A program made the position numbers and the translations under genes. DNA of 16,511 bases, from positions 1-16,511 of the forward strand of contig JAILNW010000106.1 of NCBI GenBank assembly GCA_024691145.1, read 5' to 3'. Of the stretch, positions 5,613 through 12,926 are shown piece by piece. This DNA comes from Lachnospiraceae bacterium. Its GTDB lineage: Bacteria; Bacillota; Clostridia; Lachnospirales; Lachnospiraceae. Position 1 is the first letter of the stretch. The number at the start of each line of letters is the position of its first letter. Below the pieces are notes generated by a model, which did no database searches, was not told where the DNA came from, and was given only the letters and a program-made list of their open reading frames with translations.

Positions 5613-5905
5613 TGGCAGATTTAAAGTATTATGATGTTATACTTAAACCGGTTATTACTGAGAAGAGTATGAGCACTATGGCTGATAAGAAATACACATT
5701 TCTTGTTCATCCAGATGCAACTAAGAATCAGATAAAAGAAGCAGTTGAGAAGATGTTCGAAGGAACTAAGGTTGCTAAAGTTAACACTATGAACTGTGAC
5801 GGAAAGAGCCGCAGACGTGGTGCTATCGTTGGAAAGACTGCTAAAACTAAAAAAGCTATCGTACAGTTAACTGAAGACAGCAAAGAGATTGAAGTATTCA
5901 GCTAA
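5612..5905 (+). CDS. rplW: 50S ribosomal protein L23
   Basis: 97 aa, normal bacterial length. L23 lies at the exit of the peptide tunnel and is the docking site for trigger factor and SRP. Recognisable are YYDVILKPVITEKSM (6-20), KYTFLVHPDATKNQIKEAVE (27-46) and the basic loop GKSRRRGAIVGKTAKTKKA. Its ribosome binding site GAGGAGGTG (5595-5603) lies in the end of rplD, and its start overlaps the rplD stop by one base. Confidence 0.98.
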   Translation: MADLKYYDVILKPVITEKSMSTMADKKYTFLVHPDATKNQIKEAVEKMFEGTKVAKVNTMNCDGKSRRRGAIVGKTAKTKKAIVQLTEDSKEIEVFS

Positions 5906-5928
5906 TTAGATATTTAGATTAAGAATAT

Positions 5929-5957
5929 ACGCAATAAAGCGTGATAACAAATTATCA
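5929..5957 (+). other. Two small hairpins in the rplW-rplB gap
   Basis: ACGC/GCGT (5929-5932/5939-5942) and TGATAA-CAAA-TTATCA (5942-5957) are adjacent, share one base and sit in a 73-nt gap. No T-run follows. They may be RNA processing or spacing structures; the stems are short. Confidence 0.25.
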
Positions 5958-5978
5958 GAATTGAAAGGAGTGTAACAA

Positions 5979-6821
5979 ATGGGAATTAAAAAGTTTAACC
6001 CATATACACCTTCTAGAAGACATATGACTAGTTCTGATTTCGCAGAAATTACAGCAAGTCAGCCTGAAAAATCACTTACTTCTTCTTTAAAGAAGACAGC
6101 AGGACGTAATAACCAGGGTAAGATAACTGTCAGACACCATGGTGGTGGATCTAGAAGAAAATACAGAATTATAGATTTTAAGAGAAGAAAAGACGATATA
6201 CCTGCAACTGTTAAGTCAATCGAGTACGATCCTAACAGAACAGCAAATATCGCACTTATCTGCTACGCAGATGGTGAGAAAGCATATATTATAGCACCTA
6301 ACGGATTAAAAGTAGGACAGAAAGTTATGAACGGAGCTAACGCAGAAGTTAGAGTTGGTAACTGCCTTCCACTTAGCGAGATTCCAGTAGGTACATTAAT
6401 TCACAATGTTGAGTTATATCCTGGAAAGGGTGCTCAGTTAGTACGTTCAGCTGGTAATGCTGCTCAGCTTATGGCAAAAGAGGGTAAATATGCAACACTC
6501 AGACTTCCTTCAGGAGAAATGAGAATGGTACCTATCATTTGCAGAGCAACAGTAGGTCAGGTTGGTAACCCTGATCATGAATTGATTAACATTGGTAAAG
6601 CCGGACGTAAGCGTCACATGGGTATTAGACCTACAGTTCGTGGTTCTGTTATGAACCCTAATGACCATCCACACGGTGGTGGTGAAGGTAAGTGCGGTAT
6701 CGGTCGTCCAGGACCTGTTACTCCTTGGGGTAAACCAGCACTTGGTCTTAAGACTAGAAAGAAGAACAATAAGTCTAATAAGATGATCGTAAGAAGAAGA
6801 GACGGTAAAGCGATTAAATAA
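5979..6821 (+). CDS. rplB: 50S ribosomal protein L2
   Basis: 280 aa, normal length. L2 is needed for subunit association and supports the peptidyl transferase centre. The RNA-binding core is seen at GKITVRHHGGGSRRKYRIID (47-66), and the highly conserved HPHGGGEGKCGIGRPGPVTP at 230-249 contains the histidine region linked to peptidyl transferase activity. The basic C-terminus (KTRKKNNKSNKMIVRRRDGK) is typical. GAAAGGAG precedes the ATG by about 8 nt. rpsS follows 23 nt downstream. Confidence 0.98.
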   Translation: MGIKKFNPYTPSRRHMTSSDFAEITASQPEKSLTSSLKKTAGRNNQGKITVRHHGGGSRRKYRIIDFKRRKDDIPATVKSIEYDPNRTANIALICYADGEKAYIIAPNGLKVGQKVMNGANAEVRVGNCLPLSEIPVGTLIHNVELYPGKGAQLVRSAGNAAQLMAKEGKYATLRLPSGEMRMVPIICRATVGQVGNPDHELINIGKAGRKRHMGIRPTVRGSVMNPNDHPHGGGEGKCGIGRPGPVTPWGKPALGLKTRKKNNKSNKMIVRRRDGKAIK

Positions 6822-6844
6822 TCAATCATAAGGAGGTTACACAT

Positions 6845-7123
6845 ATGGCTCGTTCACTTAAAAAGGGACCATTCGCTGATGATCATTTATTGAAAAAGGT
6901 TGATGCAATGAATGCTTCAGGCGACAAACAGGTTATAAAGACTTGGTCACGTCGTTCAACAATCTTCCCACAGATGGTTTCACATACAATCGCTGTATAT
7001 GATGGAAGAAAACATGTGCCTGTATATATTACAGAAGACATGGTTGGACACAAACTTGGTGAGTTCGTAGCAACTAGAACTTACAGAGGACACGGAAAAG
7101 ACGAGAAGAAGTCAAGAAGATAA
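6845..7123 (+). CDS. rpsS: 30S ribosomal protein S19
   Basis: 92 aa, full length. S19 sits in the 30S head with S13 and contacts the A-site region. The N-terminal RSLKKGPFADDHLLKKV and the family signature region IFPQMVSHTIAVYDGRKHVP (residues 42-61), followed by GHKLGEFVATRTYRGH, are clear. AAGGAGG (6830-6836) is 8 nt upstream of the ATG. It is followed by an unusually long gap of 102 nt before rplV. Confidence 0.98.
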   Translation: MARSLKKGPFADDHLLKKVDAMNASGDKQVIKTWSRRSTIFPQMVSHTIAVYDGRKHVPVYITEDMVGHKLGEFVATRTYRGHGKDEKKSRR

Positions 7124-7151
7124 TAGATAAGATATAGATATATTTACATTT

Positions 7152-7186
7152 CCTATGAAGCAGGGTTCTTTTGAACCAGCTTCAGG
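7152..7186 (+). promoter_or_regulatory. Strong hairpin in the rpsS-rplV gap
   Basis: GGTTC-TTTT-GAACC (7164-7177) is extended by GAAGC/GCTTC (7157-7161/7179-7183) and CCT/AGG (7152-7154/7184-7186), separated by small internal loops. It is more GC-rich than its surroundings and has no T-run after it, so it does not look like a terminator. It may be an mRNA processing or regulatory element. I see no good promoter in this gap. Confidence 0.5.
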
Positions 7187-7225
7187 GGTAGTGTGATTTG
7201 AATTTCGAAAGGAGGATTTTTATCC

Positions 7226-7612
7226 ATGGCAAGAGGACATAGAACTCAGATAAAGAGAGATAAGAAAGAACTTAGAGATACTAGACCTTCCGCTAAATTA
7301 TCATATGCTAGAGTATCAGTTCAGAAAGCATGTTTCGTATTAGATGCCATCAGAGGTAAAGATGTACAGACTGCACTTGGAATATTAACTTATAATCCAA
7401 GATATGCATCTAGCATAATAGCTAAATTATTAAAATCAGCTATAGCTAATGCTGAGAATAACAACAACATGAGTGTTGAGAACCTTTATATAGAAGAGTG
7501 TTACGCAAACAAAGGACCAACGATGAAACGTGTAAGACCAAGAGCACAGGGTAGAGCTTACAGAATCGAGAAGAGAATGAGCAATATTACAATCGTGCTT
7601 AATGAAAGATAG
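7226..7612 (+). CDS. rplV: 50S ribosomal protein L22
   Basis: 128 aa, longer than the usual 110-115. The extra part is a basic N-terminal extension (MARGHRTQIKRDKKELRDTR, 1-20) before the conserved KLSYARVSVQKACFVLDAIRGK. This extension fits my memory of Lachnospiraceae L22. The beta-hairpin that reaches the exit tunnel and influences macrolide sensitivity is at about 95-113 (NKGPTMKRVRPRAQGRAYR). The Shine-Dalgarno AAAGGAGG (7208-7215) is 10 nt from the ATG and supports the long form. rpsC follows 9 nt downstream. Confidence 0.98.
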   Translation: MARGHRTQIKRDKKELRDTRPSAKLSYARVSVQKACFVLDAIRGKDVQTALGILTYNPRYASSIIAKLLKSAIANAENNNNMSVENLYIEECYANKGPTMKRVRPRAQGRAYRIEKRMSNITIVLNER

Positions 7613-7621
7613 GAGGGCAAT

Positions 7622-8281
7622 ATGGGACAAAAAGTTAATCCTCATGGCTTAAGAGTCGGAGTTATCAGTGACTGGGATTCTAAGTGGTATGCTGATAAGA
7701 AAGACTTTGGTGATAATCTTGTTGAAGATTACAATATAAGAAAGTTCGTAAAGAAGAAATTATACAGCGCTGGTGTTTCTAAGATCGATATCGAAAGATC
7801 AGCTGATAAGGTTAAAGTTTATATTTACACTGCAAAGCCTGGTATCGTAATCGGTAAAGGTGGAGCTGAGATTGAAAAACTTAAAGCTGAAGTTGCTAAA
7901 TTAACTACTAAGAAGTTATTCATAGATGTTAAGGAAGTTCAGAAGCCAGATAACAATGCACAGCTTGTTGCAGAGAATATCGCTCAGCAGCTTGAGAACC
8001 GTGTATCATTCAGAAGAGCAATGAAGTCAACAATGTCAAGAACTATTAAGATGGGTGCTAAGGGTATCAAGACAGCAGTTTCTGGTCGTCTTGGTGGTGC
8101 TGATATGGCTCGTACTGAGTTCTACAGTGAAGGAACTATTCCTCTTCAGACACTTCGTGCTGATATTGATTATGGTTTCGCAGAAGCAGATACAACATAT
8201 GGTAAATTAGGTGTTAAAGTTTGGATTTACCATGGTGAAGTTCTTCCAACAAAAGCAAACAAGGAAGGGAGCGATAAATAA
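7622..8281 (+). CDS. rpsC: 30S ribosomal protein S3
   Basis: 219 aa, normal length. S3 lies at the mRNA entry channel and with S4 and S5 has helicase activity. The KH type II domain is visible with the loop IVIGKGGAEI at 75-84 (GKGG at 78-81). The C-terminal domain contains TMSRTIKMGAKGIK and SGRLGGADMART, which are family signatures. The ribosome binding site AGGAGGG overlaps the rplV stop, and the TAA shares a base with the rplP start (TAATG), so translation is likely coupled on both sides. Confidence 0.98.
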   Translation: MGQKVNPHGLRVGVISDWDSKWYADKKDFGDNLVEDYNIRKFVKKKLYSAGVSKIDIERSADKVKVYIYTAKPGIVIGKGGAEIEKLKAEVAKLTTKKLFIDVKEVQKPDNNAQLVAENIAQQLENRVSFRRAMKSTMSRTIKMGAKGIKTAVSGRLGGADMARTEFYSEGTIPLQTLRADIDYGFAEADTTYGKLGVKVWIYHGEVLPTKANKEGSDK

Positions 8282-8718
8282 TGTTAATGCCTAAGAGAGT
8301 AAAGCGTCGTAAACAGTTCCGTGGAACAATGAAGGGTAAGGCGCTTAGAGGAAATAAAATCGTTAATGGTGAGTATGGTATCGTAGCATTAGAGCCAGCT
8401 TGGATTAAGTCTAATCAGATAGAAGCAGCCCGTATTGCAATGACACGTTACATTAAGCGTGGTGGTAAAGTTTGGATTAAGATTTTCCCAGATAAGCCAG
8501 TTACAGCAAAACCAGCTGAAACTCGAATGGGTTCTGGAAAAGGAACTTTAGAGTATTGGGTAGCAGTTGTTAAGCCAGGACGCGTTATGTTCGAGATTGC
8601 AGGAGTTCCTGAAGAAGTAGCTAGAGAAGCTCTTCGTCTTGCAACACACAAATTACCAGTTAAGTGTAAGGTTGTATCTCGTGCAGATTTAGAAGGAGGT
8701 GCGGGCAGTGAAAACTAA
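8281..8718 (+). CDS. rplP: 50S ribosomal protein L16
   Basis: 145 aa. L16 binds near the A site and helps place the tRNA acceptor end. MLMPKRVKRRKQFRG is the standard N-terminus, and GKVWIKIFPDKPVTAKPAET with RMGSGKG contains the conserved arginine region. The start overlaps the rpsC stop by one base. The 3' end overlaps rpmC by 11 nt, and its last codons contain the GGAGGTG that serves rpmC. Confidence 0.98.
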   Translation: MLMPKRVKRRKQFRGTMKGKALRGNKIVNGEYGIVALEPAWIKSNQIEAARIAMTRYIKRGGKVWIKIFPDKPVTAKPAETRMGSGKGTLEYWVAVVKPGRVMFEIAGVPEEVAREALRLATHKLPVKCKVVSRADLEGGAGSEN

Positions 8719-8911
8719 GAATTATGTAGAAGATTTAAAAGCAAAATCAGCTACAGAATTAAACGATGAATTAGTAGCTGCAAAGAAGGAGCTTTTTAAT
8801 TTAAGATTCCAAAACGCAACAAATCAGATTGAGAATACAAGCAGAATTAAAGAAGTTAGAAGAAATATAGCAAGAATTCAAACTGTTATTTCTGAAAAAG
8901 CAAGAGCTTAA
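8708..8911 (+). CDS. rpmC: 50S ribosomal protein L29
   Basis: 67 aa. L29 is a small two-helix protein at the tunnel exit beside L23, near trigger factor and SRP. ELFNLRFQNATNQIENTSRIKEVRRNIARI is the typical core (split across two helices). An in-frame GTG exists 9 nt earlier at 8699, but it lies inside the Shine-Dalgarno AAGGAGGTG; the GTG at 8708 has proper spacing and gives the usual MKTKNYVEDL N-terminus. The gene begins inside rplP, which implies coupled translation. Confidence 0.95.
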   Translation: MKTKNYVEDLKAKSATELNDELVAAKKELFNLRFQNATNQIENTSRIKEVRRNIARIQTVISEKARA

Positions 8912-8933
8912 TTCCTAGAAAGGAGGAATTGTT

Positions 8934-9188
8934 GTGGAAAGAAACCTTAGAAAGACTCGTGTAGGTAGAGTTATAAGTGATAAGATGGATAAGACTGTTG
9001 TAGTAGCAGTTGTTGACCACGTAAAACATCCATTATATAAGAAAATCGTTAAGAGAACTTACAAACTTAAGGCTCATGATGGGAATAATGAGTGCAAGAT
9101 TGGCGATAGAGTAAAAGTTATGGAGACAAGACCATTATCAAAAGATAAGAGATGGAGACTTGTAGAAATTATAGAGAGAGCAAAATAA
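8934..9188 (+). CDS. rpsQ: 30S ribosomal protein S17
   Basis: 84 aa with a GTG start; AAAGGAGG ends 7 nt before it. S17 is an early 16S rRNA-binding protein of the 30S body with an OB fold. RNLRKTRVGRVISDKMDKTV at the N-terminus and GDRVKVMETRPLSKDKRWRL (residues 58-77) are family signatures. It follows rpmC by 22 nt. The 59-nt gap after it is very AT-rich and contains a TATAAT without an acceptable -35 box. Confidence 0.98.
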   Translation: MERNLRKTRVGRVISDKMDKTVVVAVVDHVKHPLYKKIVKRTYKLKAHDGNNECKIGDRVKVMETRPLSKDKRWRLVEIIERAK

Positions 9189-9247
9189 TATAAGTTATAA
9201 TTATTATGTAATAGTTATTAACTAATACGACTGAAAGGAGTATTATT

Positions 9248-9616
9248 ATGATCCAACAGGAATCAAGATTAAAGGTTGCTGATAATACAGGTGCTAAAGA
9301 GTTACTTTGCATCAGAGTATTAGGCGGTTCAACAAGAAGATATGCTGCTATTGGCGATATAATCGTTGCTTCGGTCAAAGATGCAACACCCGGAGGAGTT
9401 GTTAAGAAGGGTGATGTTGTAAAGGCTGTTGTAGTACGTACTGTTAAAGAGACTCGTCGTAAAGATGGTTCATATATAAGATTTGATGAGAATGCAGCTG
9501 TTATTATTAAAGACGATAAGAATCCAAAGGGAACTCGTATCTTTGGACCAGTTGCAAGAGAGTTAAGAGATAAACAGTTCATGAAGATTGTTTCATTAGC
9601 TCCAGAAGTATTATAA
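9248..9616 (+). CDS. rplN: 50S ribosomal protein L14
   Basis: 122 aa, exactly the usual bacterial length. L14 forms part of the subunit interface (bridge with 16S rRNA) and is the binding site of the silencing factor RsfS. MIQQESRLKVADNTGAKELL and the region DIIVASVKDATPGGVVKKGD, ending in VKAVVVRT, are the signatures. GAAAGGAG lies about 10 nt upstream of the ATG. The rplX ribosome binding site overlaps its stop. Confidence 0.98.
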   Translation: MIQQESRLKVADNTGAKELLCIRVLGGSTRRYAAIGDIIVASVKDATPGGVVKKGDVVKAVVVRTVKETRRKDGSYIRFDENAAVIIKDDKNPKGTRIFGPVARELRDKQFMKIVSLAPEVL

Positions 9617-9629
9617 GGAGGTGTAAGAT

Positions 9630-9953
9630 ATGTCAACTAAGAAGATTCAGAAGGGTGACACAGTTAGAGTTATAGCTGGTCATAACAAAGGACTTGAAGG
9701 AAAAGTAATCCAGGCTAAAGACGGCAAAGTTGTTGTTGAAGGCGTAAACATGGTTAGCAAACATAGCAAGAGAAGTGCTCAGAATCAGAATGGCGGAATC
9801 ATACACCAGGAAGCAGCTATTGATGTTTCTAACGTTATGTACGTTCATAAGGGAGAAGTTGCCAGAATCCAATTCAAAGTAGAAGAAGAGAATGGCAAGA
9901 GAAAAGTAACTAGACTTGCAAAAGTTGCTGGCAAAGATGCAGAAGCAATCTAA
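9630..9953 (+). CDS. rplX: 50S ribosomal protein L24
   Basis: 107 aa. L24 is one of the two assembly-initiating proteins of the 50S subunit. A KOW motif is clear at KGDTVRVIAGHNKGLEGKVI (residues 8-27), followed by VEGVNMVSKHSKRS. The TAAGGAGGTG before it overlaps the rplN stop, a strong site. rplE follows after 24 nt. Confidence 0.98.
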   Translation: MSTKKIQKGDTVRVIAGHNKGLEGKVIQAKDGKVVVEGVNMVSKHSKRSAQNQNGGIIHQEAAIDVSNVMYVHKGEVARIQFKVEEENGKRKVTRLAKVAGKDAEAI

Positions 9954-9977
9954 TAATTAAGAGAGGAGGTCTTATCG

Positions 9978-10517
9978 TTGAATAGACTTAAAGAAACTTA
10001 TTTGAACGAAATCGTTGCAGGTATGCAGAAAAAGTTCTCATATAAGAACGTTATGCAAGTACCTAAGCTTGATAAAATAGTTATAAATATGGGCGTTGGA
10101 GAAGCAAAAGACAACGCTAAAGCATTAGATGCAGCCATTAAGGATCTTGAAATTATAACAGGACAGAAAGTTATCCCTACAAAGGCTAAAAAATCTGTTG
10201 CCAACTTTAAGATAAGAGAAGGCATGAACATCGGATGTAAAGTAACATTAAGAGGTGACAGAATGTATGAATTCGCAGATCGTCTTATAAATCTTGCTTT
10301 ACCTCGTGTACGTGACTTCAGAGGTGTTAATCCTAATGCATTCGATGGTAGAGGAAATTATGCACTTGGTATTAAAGAGCAGTTAATCTTCCCTGAAATC
10401 GAATATGATAAAGTTGATAAGGTAAGAGGTATGGATGTTATATTCGTAACTACTGCTAAGACAGATGAAGAAGCTCGTGAATTATTGACATTATTTGGAA
10501 TGCCATTCAGTAAATAG
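9978..10517 (+). CDS. rplE: 50S ribosomal protein L5 (TTG start)
   Basis: 179 aa, the standard length. L5 binds 5S rRNA and contacts P-site tRNA. NRLKETYLNEI is the usual N-terminus, and the core MQVPKLDKIVINMGVGEAK (41-59, after FSYKN) and LPRVRDFRGVNPNAFDGRGN are diagnostic. The start is TTG: GAGGAGGT (9963-9970) ends 7 nt before it, and the next in-frame Met is at residue 16 and would cut the conserved N-terminus. It is the only ribosomal gene here that starts with TTG. Confidence 0.97.
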   Translation: MNRLKETYLNEIVAGMQKKFSYKNVMQVPKLDKIVINMGVGEAKDNAKALDAAIKDLEIITGQKVIPTKAKKSVANFKIREGMNIGCKVTLRGDRMYEFADRLINLALPRVRDFRGVNPNAFDGRGNYALGIKEQLIFPEIEYDKVDKVRGMDVIFVTTAKTDEEARELLTLFGMPFSK

Positions 10518-10533
10518 TTAGGAGGAACAGGTC

Positions 10534-10719
10534 ATGGCAAAAACTTCTATGAAGATTAAACAGCAACGTCCTGCTAAATTCTCTACTAGAGAGTATAGCC
10601 GTTGCAAGATATGTGGTCGTCCACATGCTTATTTAAGAAAATACGGAATTTGCAGAATATGTTTCCGTGAATTGGCATACAAGGGACAGATACCTGGTGT
10701 TAAGAAAGCAAGCTGGTAG
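10534..10719 (+). CDS. rpsN: 30S ribosomal protein S14, zinc-binding type Z
   Basis: 61 aa, the short S14 of Gram-positive bacteria. Four cysteines (C24, C27, C40, C43; CKIC and CRIC) form the zinc ribbon. Residues FSTREYSRCKICGRPHAYLR are characteristic. S14 is a late-assembly protein of the 30S head. Many low-GC bacteria also carry a zinc-free paralogue used under zinc limitation; none is in this window. AGGAGG precedes the ATG with good spacing. Confidence 0.98.
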   Translation: MAKTSMKIKQQRPAKFSTREYSRCKICGRPHAYLRKYGICRICFRELAYKGQIPGVKKASW

Positions 10720-10742
10720 AATTTGGAAAGGAGGCAATTACA

Positions 10743-11144
10743 ATGACAATGAGCGATCCAATCGCAGATATGCTTACAAGAATCCGTAATGCAAATACTG
10801 CAAAACATGATACAGTTGATGTACCTTCATCAAAGATGAAACTTGCAATCGCAGAGATTTTATTAAATGAAGGTTATATTAAGAACTATGAAGTTATCGA
10901 AGTTGGTGGATTTAATACAATCCATATAACTTTAAAATATGGTAAAGACAAGAACGTTAAGATTATTTCAGGACTTAAGAGAATTTCAAAGCCTGGTCTT
11001 CGTGTATATGCTAATAAGGATGAACTTCCTAAGGTGCTTGGAGGACTTGGTATTGCTATCATCTCAACTAACAAGGGTGTTGTAACTGATAAGGTTGCAA
11101 GAGAACTTAATGTTGGTGGCGAAGTATTAGCTTTCATCTGGTAG
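10743..11144 (+). CDS. rpsH: 30S ribosomal protein S8
   Basis: 133 aa. S8 binds helix 21 of 16S rRNA and is the known translational repressor of the spc operon in Escherichia coli. MSDPIADMLTRIRNANTAKH at the N-terminus and the C-terminal GLGIAIISTNKGVVTDKVAR with GGEVLAFIW are diagnostic. Two ATGs are possible (10743 and 10749); AAAGGAGG ends 8 nt before the first, giving the start used here. It is followed by a 99-nt gap with a promoter. Confidence 0.98.
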   Translation: MTMSDPIADMLTRIRNANTAKHDTVDVPSSKMKLAIAEILLNEGYIKNYEVIEVGGFNTIHITLKYGKDKNVKIISGLKRISKPGLRVYANKDELPKVLGGLGIAIISTNKGVVTDKVARELNVGGEVLAFIW

Positions 11145-11151
11145 TTTTCAG

Positions 11152-11179
11152 TTGAAATAATTAGATAACAAGTTATAAT
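11152..11179 (+). promoter_or_regulatory. Internal promoter between rpsH and rplF
   Basis: TTGAAA at 11152-11157, a 16-nt spacer and a perfect TATAAT at 11174-11179. The predicted start near 11186 would produce a leader of about 58 nt before rplF. The -10 is better than that of the main operon promoter, so part of the cluster (rplF onward) could be transcribed separately. Confidence 0.5.
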
Positions 11180-11243
11180 AATATCAAGGGTTATTTTTAA
11201 TCTTTAAGATATATCAATTACAATAATTTTAGGAGGTGCGGGC

Positions 11244-11786
11244 ATGTCACGTATAGGAAGAATGCCTATCGCAATACCAGCAGGCGTAACTGTTGATGTT
11301 GCAGAAAATAATAAAGTGACTGTAAAAGGTCCAAAGGGTACTCTTGAAAGAGTATTACCATCTGAGATGGAAATCACTGTTGAGGGTGCAGAAGTTGTAG
11401 TTAAGAGACCTAATGATCTTAAGAAAATGAAATCTTTACATGGTCTTACAAGAACATTAATCAACAACATGGTTGTTGGTGTTACTCAGGGATATGAGAA
11501 AGTTCTTGAAGTTAACGGTGTTGGTTACAAGGTAGCTAAGCAGGGAAAGAAGTTGGTTCTTTCATTAGGATACTCTCATCCAGTAGAGATGACAGATCCT
11601 GAAGGTGTTGAGTCTGTAGTAGACGGCGCTAACAAGATCATTATTAAAGGTATAGATAAAGAAAAAGTTGGCCAATATGCTGCTAACATCAGAGAAAAGA
11701 GAGCTCCAGAGCCATATAAGGGCAAGGGAATTAAGTATGCTGATGAAGTTATCAGACGTAAAGTTGGTAAGACTGGTAAAAAATAG
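11244..11786 (+). CDS. rplF: 50S ribosomal protein L6
   Basis: 180 aa, usual length. L6 lies near the sarcin-ricin loop and the factor-binding site. SRIGRMPIAIPAGVTVDV at the N-terminus, VNGVGYKVAKQGKKLVLSLG in the second repeat and PEPYKGKGIKYADEVIRRKV near the C-terminus are the family marks. AGGAGGTG lies 8 nt or so upstream. rplR follows 18 nt downstream. Confidence 0.98.
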   Translation: MSRIGRMPIAIPAGVTVDVAENNKVTVKGPKGTLERVLPSEMEITVEGAEVVVKRPNDLKKMKSLHGLTRTLINNMVVGVTQGYEKVLEVNGVGYKVAKQGKKLVLSLGYSHPVEMTDPEGVESVVDGANKIIIKGIDKEKVGQYAANIREKRAPEPYKGKGIKYADEVIRRKVGKTGKK

Positions 11787-11804
11787 TTAAAGGAGTGAAA
11801 ACAA

Positions 11805-12173
11805 ATGGTTAGCAAGGAATCAAGACAAAAAGTTCGTGTTAAAAAGCACATGAAAATACGTAATCGTTTCTCAGGTACTGCCGAAAGACCACGTTTAGCT
11901 GTTTTCAGAAGTAATAATCATATGTACGCTCAGATTATTGATGATACAGTTGGAAACACTTTAGTCGCAGCATCTACTCTTCAGAAGGATGTTAAGGCAG
12001 AATTAGAGAAAACTAATAATGTTGAAGCAGCAGCTTACTTAGGAAAAGTTATAGCTAAGAAAGCAATCGATAAGGGTATTACTAATGTAGTATTCGATAG
12101 AGGTGGCTTCATTTATGAAGGTAAAATTAAAGCATTAGCAGAAGCAGCTAGAGAAGCTGGTCTGGAATTTTAG
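11805..12173 (+). CDS. rplR: 50S ribosomal protein L18
   Basis: 122 aa. L18 binds 5S rRNA together with L5 and L25 in the central protuberance. RPRLAVFRSNNHMYAQIIDD (28-47) and the C-terminal VVFDRGGFIYEGKIKALAEA with AREAGLEF are standard. The basic N-terminus (SRQKVRVKKHMKIRNRF) makes rRNA contacts. AAAGGAG is 9 nt or so before the ATG. Confidence 0.98.
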   Translation: MVSKESRQKVRVKKHMKIRNRFSGTAERPRLAVFRSNNHMYAQIIDDTVGNTLVAASTLQKDVKAELEKTNNVEAAAYLGKVIAKKAIDKGITNVVFDRGGFIYEGKIKALAEAAREAGLEF

Positions 12174-12190
12174 ACAAGGAGGAAATACGC

Positions 12191-12694
12191 ATGAAACGTG
12201 AAATAATTGATGCTAGTCAGTTAAATTTAGAAGATAAAGTAGTATCAATCAAGCGTGTTACTAAGGTAGTAAAAGGTGGACGTAACTTCAGATTTACTGC
12301 ATTAGTAGTAGTTGGTGATAAAAATGGACACGTTGGTGCCGGTTTAGGTAAAGCAACTGAAATTCCAGAGGCTATCCGCAAAGGAAAAGAAGATGCTATA
12401 AAGAAGTTAATTTCTTTACCTATAGATGAAAACTTAAGTATACCACATGATTATATCGGAAAGTTTGGTAGTGCAGAAGTATTACTTAAGAAAGCTCCTG
12501 AAGGTACTGGAGTTATCGCAGGTGGTCCTGCACGTGCGGTTATAGAGCTTGCAGGTATCAAGAATATCCGTACAAAATCATTAGGTTCTAATAATAAGCA
12601 GAACGTTGTTCTTGCAACAATTGAAGGCTTAAGCCAGTTAAAGACTCCAGAGGAAGTTGCTAAACTTCGTGGTAAGTCTGTAGAGAGCTTATAG
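12191..12694 (+). CDS. rpsE: 30S ribosomal protein S5
   Basis: 167 aa. S5 takes part in decoding fidelity and the mRNA entry helicase; changes in its N-terminal loop give spectinomycin resistance in other bacteria. The double-stranded RNA-binding domain FRFTALVVVGDKNGHVGAGL (residues 34-53) and the KEDAIKKL helix, then GTGVIAGGPARAVIELAGI, are clear. AAGGAGG is about 7 nt before the ATG. rpmD follows 16 nt downstream. Confidence 0.98.
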   Translation: MKREIIDASQLNLEDKVVSIKRVTKVVKGGRNFRFTALVVVGDKNGHVGAGLGKATEIPEAIRKGKEDAIKKLISLPIDENLSIPHDYIGKFGSAEVLLKKAPEGTGVIAGGPARAVIELAGIKNIRTKSLGSNNKQNVVLATIEGLSQLKTPEEVAKLRGKSVESL

Positions 12695-12710
12695 TTAGGA
12701 GGAATTGAAG

Positions 12711-12893
12711 ATGGCAGATAAATTAAAAGTTACTTTAGTTAAATCAACTATCGGAGCAATTCCTAAGCATAGAAAAACTGTTGAAGCTTTAGGTCTTAAA
12801 AAGCTTAACAAATCTGTTGAGTTACCTAACAATGATGCAGTTAAGGGAATGTTATTCCAGGTTAAACATTTAGTTAAAGTTGAAGAGATTTAA
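12711..12893 (+). CDS. rpmD: 50S ribosomal protein L30
   Basis: 60 aa. L30 is a small peripheral 50S protein. LKVTLVKSTIGAIPKHRKTV and ALGLKKLNKSVELPNNDAVK are typical. A TTG two codons earlier (12705) is only 2 nt from the Shine-Dalgarno AGGAGG (12697-12702) and cannot be the start; the ATG at 12711 has 8-nt spacing and gives the normal length. Confidence 0.97.
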   Translation: MADKLKVTLVKSTIGAIPKHRKTVEALGLKKLNKSVELPNNDAVKGMLFQVKHLVKVEEI

Positions 12894-12926
12894 TACATTA
12901 ATTTCAGAATGTAAGGAGGTGTAGGT

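Noticed and set aside
8699..8707. GTG at 8699 as the start of rpmC
   Set aside because: It is part of the Shine-Dalgarno sequence for the GTG at 8708.
9189..9247. Promoter in the rpsQ-rplN gap (TATAAT at 9196-9201)
   Set aside because: No acceptable -35 box at 16-18 nt upstream; the gap is simply very AT-rich.
9169..9636. 155-aa ORF on the minus strand
   Set aside because: Antisense shadow of rplN; no ribosome binding site and no recognisable motif.
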